Under the pieces are notes generated by a model. It had not been told where the DNA came from. It searched no databases and worked only from the letters and a program-made list of their open reading frames with translations. Below are positions 1 to 4,833 of a stretch of 7,730 nucleotides of DNA, piece by piece. The first letter of the stretch is position 1. Every line of letters begins with the position of its first letter. The stretch covers positions 1 through 7,730 of the forward strand of contig JAUSJS010000310.1 in NCBI GenBank assembly GCA_030647575.1. The letters are read 5' to 3'. The stretch comes from Candidatus Limnocylindrales bacterium (lineage in GTDB: Bacteria; Chloroflexota; Limnocylindria; Limnocylindrales; CSP1-4). A program made the translations under genes and the position numbers.

Positions 1-560
1 GCCTGCCCGGCTCGCTCGCCGTCAACCTCTCGCCGCGCACGCTCGAGATGGACGAATTCAGCATCCACGCCTTGCTGCGCATGATCGTCCGTCACGACCT
101 GGACCCACGCCGGATCGTCATGGAGCTGACCGAGCGCGAGGCAGTCGAGGACATCGACCGGCTCCGCAGCGCCGTGGAGGCTTGCCGCGTCGCCGGCATC
201 CGCGTGGCTGCCGACGATGTCGGGGCCGGGAACGCGGGTCTTCGCCTGCTGAGCCAGCTGCGCTTCGACATCGTCAAGATCGACCTGTCGCTCGTGCAGG
301 GCGGCAGCGGCCAGAACCAGTCGCTCGAGATCATCCGGACCCTGCGCGACCTGGCCGACCGCTGGGGTGCGCTGGTCGTCGCGGAGGGGATCGAAACGCC
401 CGCCCAGCTCCAGGTCGTCCGATCGCTCGGCATCGGCGCCGGGCAGGGCTACCTGCTTGGCCGCCCGGCCGAGCGGCCGCCGACCACATCGATCGATCTG
501 GATGACCTGATGCGCGACTCGAACTGGCTCCTGGACGGACTTCGCGCGGTTCCCGCCTGA
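1..560 (+). CDS. EAL-domain cyclic-di-GMP phosphodiesterase, C-terminal part (5' truncated)
   Basis: The reading frame is open from the left edge (first full codon at 3) and ends at TGA 558-560, so the N-terminus, including the EAL signature itself, lies outside the window. The visible part follows the EAL fold in order. It shows the VNLSP motif (Asn codon at 24), ELTE (Glu codon at 123), a DDVGAG version of the DDFGTG loop-6 motif (Asp codons at 213 and 216), VKID (Lys codon at 276), AEGIE (Glu codon at 384) and GQGYLLGRP (Gln codon at 444). In EAL enzymes these residues bind the metals and c-di-GMP, and all appear intact, so the domain is probably active in hydrolysing c-di-GMP to pGpG. A short tail of about 25 residues follows the domain. 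Whether GGDEF, PAS or membrane segments precede it cannot be seen. An ATG at 48 lies inside the conserved domain and is not the true start. The gene is separated from the ilv operon by a promoter and shows no functional link to it. Confidence 0.9.
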   Translation, partial: LPGSLAVNLSPRTLEMDEFSIHALLRMIVRHDLDPRRIVMELTEREAVEDIDRLRSAVEACRVAGIRVAADDVGAGNAGLRLLSQLRFDIVKIDLSLVQGGSGQNQSLEIIRTLRDLADRWGALVVAEGIETPAQLQVVRSLGIGAGQGYLLGRPAERPPTTSIDLDDLMRDSNWLLDGLRAVPA

Positions 561-824
561 GCCCTGATCGATTGCCGACGTCGGGGTCCGCCGCCGGGCA
601 TTCGATTCGCCGCCGGCCGGACAACGTAGGCTCGAGCTCCGGCGGGCCGCTCGCTGAACCGCGCCGACCGCCGATCCCTCGTGATCACCGTCCCATTGAG
701 CGTGGGACCGGCGCGCGGACCGGCCATTTCGGTCTCGGCTCACCCGTTATGGCGCCGCTTGTCCCGGAACTGTGGGAGCAGTACGGACCAGGGTAGCCCG
801 CGTTCCGAGAGGGCTGGCACACTC
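561..824. other. Intergenic region without a recognisable gene
   Basis: Between the EAL gene stop and the promoter-proximal repeat I see no convincing coding sequence, tRNA or mobile element. There are small dyads: a 10-bp palindrome CCGACGTCGG at 575-584, and a 6-bp stem GTCCCA/TGGGAC at 690-695 and 703-708 with a 7-nt loop. Neither is followed by a run of T, so neither is a clear intrinsic terminator for the upstream gene. An open frame from 681 runs through this stretch, but it has no family resemblance and its 5' part would lie upstream of the predicted transcription start. Confidence 0.5.
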
Positions 825-856
825 GGTGGGCGGTTGACGAGGTGGGCGGTTGACGA
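825..856 (+). repeat. Perfect 16-bp tandem duplication containing the -35 box
   Basis: The unit GGTGGGCGGTTGACGA occurs at 825-840 and again, without a gap, at 841-856. Each copy carries a TTGACG hexamer (834-839 and 850-855). Only the downstream copy is correctly spaced from the -10 hexamer at 872-877. The upstream copy is 32 bp away from it and cannot act as its -35 box. The duplication may be a recent slippage event, or it may serve as a repeated binding site for a regulator next to the promoter. Confidence 0.85.
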
Positions 857-877
857 GGGGCCGATCCCTGCTAGACT
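850..877 (+). promoter_or_regulatory. Sigma-70-type promoter of the ilv-leu operon
   Basis: The -35 hexamer TTGACG (850-855) matches the TTGACA consensus at five of six positions. A 16-bp spacer follows, then the -10 hexamer TAGACT (872-877). The bases TGC directly before the -10 box form an extended -10 element (TGn). Transcription would begin near 883-885, giving a leader of roughly 350 nt before ilvB. It is the best promoter match I found upstream of the operon. The position of the start is inferred, not seen. Confidence 0.65.
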
Positions 878-883
878 GCCGGA

Positions 884-907
884 AACCTGCGGGAGCGCTC
901 GCGGGTT
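884..907 (+). promoter_or_regulatory. Hairpin at the predicted 5' end of the leader RNA
   Basis: AACCTGCG (884-891) can pair with CGCGGGTT (900-907) as eight pairs, one of them a U-G wobble, around an 8-nt loop. The stem begins almost exactly at the transcription start predicted from the promoter. A 5' stem of this kind could protect the transcript from decay. A smaller stem follows at 921-924 with 929-932 (GCCC/GGGC). No function can be assigned from sequence alone. Confidence 0.4.
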
Positions 908-961
908 ATGCTCAGTGGAGGCCCCCTTGGGCTGGTTGGATCGTGGAGATCGTCGCTCGGT

Positions 962-980
962 CGCCGTGATGATCACGGCG
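962..980. repeat. 19-bp inverted repeat in the ilv leader
   Basis: The sequence CGCCGTGATGATCACGGCG is a perfect dyad of 9 bp on each side of a single central base. As DNA it has the size and symmetry of a site for a dimeric repressor or activator. As RNA it would fold into an 8-bp stem with a 3-nt loop. The ATG at 969-971, a possible start for the leucine-rich leader peptide, lies at its centre, so RNA folding here would hide that start codon. The regulator, if any, is unknown. Confidence 0.6.
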
Positions 981-1136
981 GATGGTCGGGGCGTCCATGT
1001 TCCGATCGAACCCGCCAGCCTTGCCGACGTATCCCTCCTCGACCTTCTTCGCTCGCTTCCGGGGCTTGATAGCCTTCTTGGGCTCATTACCGGCTCCCGG
1101 CGAGACCGAGGATCACGGAGGGGCGAGCGCCACTAG
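969..1136 (+). CDS. Putative leucine-rich leader peptide of the ilv-leu operon (55 aa)
   Basis: This short frame lies between the promoter and the terminator hairpin and ends at TAG 1134-1136, 24 nt before the hairpin. Its middle part reads SLLDLLRSLPGLDSLLGLI (codons 1032-1088): nine leucines and one isoleucine within 19 residues. Six of those leucine codons are CTT, which is uncommon in the structural genes downstream, where CTG and CTC dominate. The C-terminus is Arg-rich (about residues 43-54). This is the pattern of a leader peptide that makes ribosomes pause when leucyl-tRNA is scarce, as in leuL and ivbL of enterobacteria, though it is longer than those. The start is uncertain. ATG 969 has no good Shine-Dalgarno and sits inside a dyad. 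An in-frame TTG at 927 follows GGAGG (917-921), and GTG codons are in frame at 915 and 966. The strand assignment is favoured because the opposite frame, which is lysine-rich, has no start codon ahead of its Lys cluster. Confidence 0.45.
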   Translation: MITADGRGVHVPIEPASLADVSLLDLLRSLPGLDSLLGLITGSRRDRGSRRGERH

Positions 1137-1172
1137 CTCGACCACAACTGATTTCCTACGGACCCTCGCCGG
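1059..1172 (+). promoter_or_regulatory. Candidate attenuator: mutually exclusive leader RNA pairings
   Basis: Segment 2, CCGGCGAG (1097-1104), is the exact reverse complement of CTCGCCGG (1165-1172). That partner overlaps the left arm of the terminator, so forming this 8-bp pairing would prevent termination. Part of segment 2 can instead pair with segment 1, CCGGGG (1059-1064, with 1095-1100; five Watson-Crick pairs and one wobble). Segment 1 lies inside the leucine-codon cluster. A ribosome stalled on those codons would cover segment 1 and leave segment 2 free to act as antiterminator. A ribosome that reads through would allow 1:2 pairing and termination. The complementarity is visible; the switching behaviour is inferred from known attenuators. 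I found no T-box consensus here. Confidence 0.45.
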
Positions 1173-1195
1173 ACGGCGAGGGTCTTTCGTTTTTT
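1161..1195 (+). terminator. Intrinsic terminator (attenuator) upstream of ilvB
   Basis: GACCCTCGCC (1161-1170) pairs perfectly with GGCGAGGGTC (1175-1184) in a 10-bp stem closed by the tetraloop GGAC. It is followed by TTTCGTTTTTT (1185-1195). This is a strong rho-independent terminator on the + strand. It lies downstream of the predicted operon promoter and only 38 bp before the ilvB start, so it would end most transcripts before the operon unless it is countered. That position argues for transcription attenuation rather than simple insulation. Confidence 0.85.
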
Positions 1196-1232
1196 CGGGA
1201 ACGCGACGATCCATAACGGAGGACCCAGGGCC

Positions 1233-3131
1233 ATGACCATCACCAAGGGCGACCCGGCCCATCCGCCAAGTCCTGTCGCGCGCGCCGCGACCGAACGCGC
1301 GACCCCTCCACCGACGCGGCGCAGCCACGTCCCCAACGAGGGCAGCGCGGAGGCGGCGGCTGTCGAGCGCGCCCGGAAGGGGATGCTGCATGAAGGCCGC
1401 GAACTGAAGCGCACCCGGATCGGGGCTGATGTGCTGTGCGAGGCGCTGCTGCGCCAGGGGGTCGAGGTCATCTTCAGCTATCCCGGCGGGGTCATCCTGC
1501 CGCTCTACGACGTGCTTGGGGATTACCCGGAGCTCCGCCACGTGTTGGTGCGCCACGAGCAGGGCGGCGCACACGCCGCGGACGGCTACGCCCGGGTGAC
1601 CGGTCGGGTCGGCGTGTGCATGGGCACGTCCGGGCCGGGCGCCACGAACCTGGTGACCGGGATCGGGACCGCGCTGTTGGACTCCGTTCCGATGGTCGCG
1701 ATCACCGGTAACGTGCCGAGCGCGCTCATCGGCAAGGACGCCTTCCAGGAAATCGACATCAACGGCATCACTCTGCCGATGACCAAGCACAACTACCTGG
1801 TTCGCGACGCCGACGATCTGCCACGCGTCGTCGCAGAGGCATTCCACATCGCCCGGACCGGTCGACCCGGTCCAGTGCACATCGACATCACCAAGGACGC
1901 CCTGCAGCAGGAGACCAGGGCCGAGCATCCCACCGATGCCGAGATCGTCGCCGGCCTGCCCGGCTTCCGTCCGAATCTCGACGGGCATGGCCGGCAGCTC
2001 AAGCTCGCGGCGGCGGAGATCGCGGCGGCCCGGCGGCCGGTCATCTTGGCCGGCCACGGGGTCCTCCACGCGGAGGCCTGGGACGACCTTCGTGCCTTTG
2101 CCGAGAAGACCCAGATCCCGGTTGCCTGGACGTTGCTCGGGATCGGCGTCATCGACGAGACGCATCCGCTGGCCTACGGCTACATGGGGATGCACGGCTG
2201 GAAGCACGTCAACCGCGCGATCCAGAGTGCCGACCTGCTGATCGCCATCGGGATGCGCTTCGACGACCGGGTGACCGGCAACGTCCGGACCTACGCGCCG
2301 TACGCGCGGATCGTCCACGTCGACATCGATCCGGCCGAGATCGGCAAGAACGTGGCGGTGGAGGTGCCGATCGTCGGGGACGCCGGCCGGGTGCTGCGTG
2401 CGCTCACCCCATTGGTCGACCCGGTCGATCCGGCGACGCGCGCCGACTACTTCGCCCAGCTCACCGAATGGAAGGCCGACTCGGTCGCTTCGAGCTGGCA
2501 CGGGTCCGGCGCCTGGCGCGACGGGCTGCTGTCGGCCGACTATGTGATCGAGCGGATCGGCGAGCTGACCGAGCACGAGGCGACCTATGTGGCCGACGTC
2601 GGCCAGAACCAGATGTGGCTGGCCCGCTACGCCGGGTTCCGCCACCCGAACACCCACGTCAGCTCCGGCGGGCTCGGGACGATGGGCTTCTCCGTGCCGG
2701 CGGCGATGGGCGCCGCGCTCGGGCGGCCCGACCGCGAGACCTGGGCGATCACCGGGGACGGCGGCTTCCAGATGACTTTCCAGGAGCTGATGACCCTGGT
2801 CGCGGACCACATTCCGGTCAAGATCGCGCTGCTGGACAACAAGAAGCTCGGGATGATCCGCCAGTGGCAGGAGATCATCTACGCCGGCAACTATCACTCG
2901 GCCAACCTGCCCGGACCGGACTTCGCTAAGCTCGCCGACGCGTTCGGGATCCCGGCCTTCCGGGCACGGACCCCGGGCGAGGTCGATGACGCCATCCGCG
3001 CCGCGCAGGCGGTCGACGGACCGGCCCTGATCTGGTTCGAAATCGCCGAGGAACAGAACGTCTTCCCGATGATGCCGGCGGGCAAGGGCCTGTCCGACCT
3101 GATCGAGAAGTGGGGTGGGGCGGAGGAATGA
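1233..3131 (+). CDS. ilvB: Acetolactate synthase (acetohydroxyacid synthase), large catalytic subunit
   Basis: This ThDP-dependent enzyme condenses two pyruvates to 2-acetolactate (valine and leucine), or pyruvate with 2-ketobutyrate to 2-aceto-2-hydroxybutyrate (isoleucine). Three domains are seen in order. The pyrimidine-binding domain (about residues 62-225) has FSYPGGVILPLYD and the RHEQ motif with the ThDP-activating Glu109. The central FAD-binding-type domain is at about 250-390. The pyrophosphate domain (about 430-610) has GDGG at 508-511 and DNKKLGMIRQWQ from 535, which form the Mg-ThDP motif. GTSGPGATNL and KDAFQEID are also typical. The C-terminus (FPMMPAGKGL) is complete. At 632 aa it is longer than the usual 560-590, because about 60 Pro/Ala/Arg-rich residues precede the conserved start. 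I keep ATG 1233 because GGAGG at 1218-1222 lies 10 nt upstream; ATG 1383 would be the start nearest the conserved domain. The gene follows the attenuator directly and overlaps ilvN by 4 bp. Confidence 0.97.
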   Translation: MTITKGDPAHPPSPVARAATERATPPPTRRSHVPNEGSAEAAAVERARKGMLHEGRELKRTRIGADVLCEALLRQGVEVIFSYPGGVILPLYDVLGDYPELRHVLVRHEQGGAHAADGYARVTGRVGVCMGTSGPGATNLVTGIGTALLDSVPMVAITGNVPSALIGKDAFQEIDINGITLPMTKHNYLVRDADDLPRVVAEAFHIARTGRPGPVHIDITKDALQQETRAEHPTDAEIVAGLPGFRPNLDGHGRQLKLAAAEIAAARRPVILAGHGVLHAEAWDDLRAFAEKTQIPVAWTLLGIGVIDETHPLAYGYMGMHGWKHVNRAIQSADLLIAIGMRFDDRVTGNVRTYAPYARIVHVDIDPAEIGKNVAVEVPIVGDAGRVLRALTPLVDPVDPATRADYFAQLTEWKADSVASSWHGSGAWRDGLLSADYVIERIGELTEHEATYVADVGQNQMWLARYAGFRHPNTHVSSGGLGTMGFSVPAAMGAALGRPDRETWAITGDGGFQMTFQELMTLVADHIPVKIALLDNKKLGMIRQWQEIIYAGNYHSANLPGPDFAKLADAFGIPAFRARTPGEVDDAIRAAQAVDGPALIWFEIAEEQNVFPMMPAGKGLSDLIEKWGGAEE

Positions 3132-3784
3132 GCGCCGATCCTGCCTCGAACGGGCGAGTCTCGGCCAGCACGTCACCCGCCGCTCCCTCGCCAGCCGCGC
3201 CATCCGCGGCGCAGCCGGCACACGGGATGCCTGCACACAGCGCCCCGCCGCCCAGGGCGCTTCCCGGTGGCGGCGAGACCCGTCGGCACGTCCTCGTCGC
3301 TGTCGTCCTCAACAAGCCGGGCGTGCTGAACCGCGTCGCCAGCCTCATGCGGGCGCGCAACTTCAACATCGACTCGCTTGCCGTCAGCCATACCGACAGC
3401 GACGACGTCAGCCGCATGACGATTACGCTGCATGGCGATGACGTCGCCGTCGAGCAGGCGGCCAAGCAGCTCTACCGCTTGATCGACGTGCTCAAGGTCC
3501 AGGATGTCACGTCCGAGCCGACGATCCAGCAGGAGCTGGCCCTGGTCAAGATCCGGGCCACCGACTCGAACCGGTCGGAGGTGCTCAAGCTCGTGGAGCT
3601 CTCGCGCGGCCGGGTCGTGGACCTGGCCGACGGCTCGGTCATCGTGGAGGTGACCGGCACCGAGTCCGAGATCGATGCGTTCGTGGCGCTGGTCCGGACC
3701 TACGGCATCAAGGAGTTGGTCCGCACCGGTGCCGTCGTCATGGCGCGGGGCTCGGGATCCATTGAGGAGGCAATCAAGCGATGA
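3128..3784 (+). CDS. ilvN: Acetolactate synthase, small regulatory subunit
   Basis: The regulatory partner of IlvB activates the catalytic subunit and normally confers feedback inhibition by valine. An ACT domain (about residues 54-128) has NKPGVLNRV and the FNIDSLAV motif. In characterised subunits the glycine-containing loop and the Asn of this region form the valine site, so feedback sensitivity is likely retained. A second, C-terminal ALS small-subunit domain (about 133-210) contains GRVVDLADGSVIVEVTG. The first 50 or so residues are a low-complexity Ala/Pro/Ser stretch absent from typical 160-175 aa subunits, giving 218 aa. ATG 3128 overlaps the ilvB stop (ATGA). A G-rich stretch at 3112-3120 and GGAGG at 3122-3126 precede it, but the latter is only one base away from the ATG. 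A GTG at 3110 in the same frame is possible, and a start nearer the ACT domain cannot be excluded. The gene also overlaps ilvC by 4 bp. Confidence 0.95.
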   Translation: MSADPASNGRVSASTSPAAPSPAAPSAAQPAHGMPAHSAPPPRALPGGGETRRHVLVAVVLNKPGVLNRVASLMRARNFNIDSLAVSHTDSDDVSRMTITLHGDDVAVEQAAKQLYRLIDVLKVQDVTSEPTIQQELALVKIRATDSNRSEVLKLVELSRGRVVDLADGSVIVEVTGTESEIDAFVALVRTYGIKELVRTGAVVMARGSGSIEEAIKR

Positions 3785-4833
3785 CCGCCAGGATGTACTA
3801 CGACAACGACGCGGATCCCTCGGCCCTGGCCGACCAGACGGTCGCGATCATCGGCTACGGCAGCCAGGGGCACGCCCACGCCCTCAACCTCCATGAGACC
3901 GGCGTGGACGTCGTCGTCGGGCTCGCCCCCGGATCGCGCAGCCGGGCGCTCGCGTCGGAGGCGGGCCTGCGGGTGATGGACGTCTCCGACGCGGTCAAGG
4001 CCGCCGACGTGATCATGATCCTGGTCCCCGACACCGCCCAGAAGGCCGTTTATGACGCCGAGATCGCGCCCCATCTGCGGCCGGGCCAGCTGCTGATGTT
4101 CGCCCACGGCTTCAACATCCATTTCGGGCGGATCGATCCGCCGGGAATCGTCGACGTCGGGATGATCGCCCCGAAGGGACCGGGCCACCTCCTCCGCTCG
4201 GTCTACCAGGCCGGCGGCGGCGTACCGGCGCTGTTCGCGGTCCATCGCGACCAGTCGGGCACGGCCCGCGCCCGGATCCTGGCCTACGGGCGGGCGATCG
4301 GTTCGACCCGCGCCGGCGTCCTCGAGACGACCTTCGCCGAGGAGACGGAAACGGACCTGTTCGGCGAGCAGTCCGTCCTGTGCGGTGGCACCGCGGCACT
4401 GGTCAAGATGGCCTTCGAGACGCTCGTCGATGCGGGCTACCAGCCGGAGCTCGCGTATTTCGAGACGATGCACGAGCTCAAGCTGATCGTCGACCTGATG
4501 TATCGCGGCGGCCTCAACTTCATGCGATTCAGCGTCAGCGACACGGCCGAGTACGGCGACTACGTGTCCGGCCCGCGGATCATCGACGAGCACGTCCGAA
4601 GCACGATGCGGGACGTCCTCAAGGAGATCCAGGACGGCACGTTCGCCAATCGCTGGATCGCCGAGAGCGACTCCGGGCGGGCCGAGTTCAACCGACTTCG
4701 GCAGGCGGACCGCGACCATCCGATCGAGCAGGTCGGGGCGCGGCTGCGCGCGCAGATGCCGTTCCTCAACCCGGTCGAGGTGCAGGCCGGGCAGGTCCAG
4801 GCCGCGGCCAGCACGCCGGGGGCCTCCAGGTGA
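3781..4833 (+). CDS. ilvC: Ketol-acid reductoisomerase, class I
   Basis: The enzyme isomerises and reduces acetolactate or acetohydroxybutyrate to the dihydroxy acids, the second shared step after IlvBN. The Rossmann domain carries GYGSQG (residues 25-30). The cofactor-discriminating loop reads GLAPGSRS (47-54). It keeps the serines expected for the NADPH 2'-phosphate, but has Ala49 where many homologues have Arg. Catalytic features are present: H109 in FAHGFN, metal ligands D192 and E196 in ETDLFGEQ, E228 and E232 in YFETMHELK, and S253 in SVSDTAEYGDY. The length of 350 aa is typical of the short class I form, with a 15-residue tail beyond the fold. ATG 3781 overlaps the ilvN stop by 4 bp and matches the family start (YYDNDAD at residues 6-12). 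The stop overlaps the GTG of leuA. Confidence 0.98.
   Translation: MTARMYYDNDADPSALADQTVAIIGYGSQGHAHALNLHETGVDVVVGLAPGSRSRALASEAGLRVMDVSDAVKAADVIMILVPDTAQKAVYDAEIAPHLRPGQLLMFAHGFNIHFGRIDPPGIVDVGMIAPKGPGHLLRSVYQAGGGVPALFAVHRDQSGTARARILAYGRAIGSTRAGVLETTFAEETETDLFGEQSVLCGGTAALVKMAFETLVDAGYQPELAYFETMHELKLIVDLMYRGGLNFMRFSVSDTAEYGDYVSGPRIIDEHVRSTMRDVLKEIQDGTFANRWIAESDSGRAEFNRLRQADRDHPIEQVGARLRAQMPFLNPVEVQAGQVQAAASTPGASR

Noticed and set aside
575..584. Palindrome CCGACGTCGG shortly after the EAL gene
   Set aside because: A 10-bp GC-rich palindrome is expected by chance at this composition, and no T-run follows, so I do not call it a terminator or operator.
681..968. Longer version of the leader frame starting at ATG 681
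   Set aside because: Its 5' part lies upstream of and across the predicted promoter, has no family resemblance and shows no ribosome-binding site. Only the part downstream of the promoter is considered.
912..1112. Minus-strand frame with a lysine-rich segment (KKAIKPRKRAKK) and good high-GC codon choice
   Set aside because: It is the exact codon-for-codon complement of the leucine-rich leader. It has no ATG, GTG or TTG between its upstream stop (complement of 1113-1115) and the Lys-rich part; its first Met comes only after that part. It remains the main rival reading of this segment.
884..1232. T-box riboswitch controlling the ilv operon
   Set aside because: T-box leaders precede ilv and leu genes in several phyla, so I looked for one. 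There is no recognisable T-box sequence (GGTGGNACCGCG-like) ahead of the terminator, and the antiterminator partner found is a plain complement.
1113..3236. Long open frame on the minus strand opposite ilvB
   Set aside because: It mirrors the clear ilvB gene in high-GC DNA, where antisense frames stay open because stops are AT-rich. Its product has no recognisable domain and is rich in Arg, Gly and Asp, typical of shadow frames.
4380..4829. Upstream extension of the leuA frame into ilvC
   Set aside because: The frame is open, but this segment is ilvC read out of frame. LeuA homology begins near 4896, and a GTG overlapping the ilvC stop gives a natural start.
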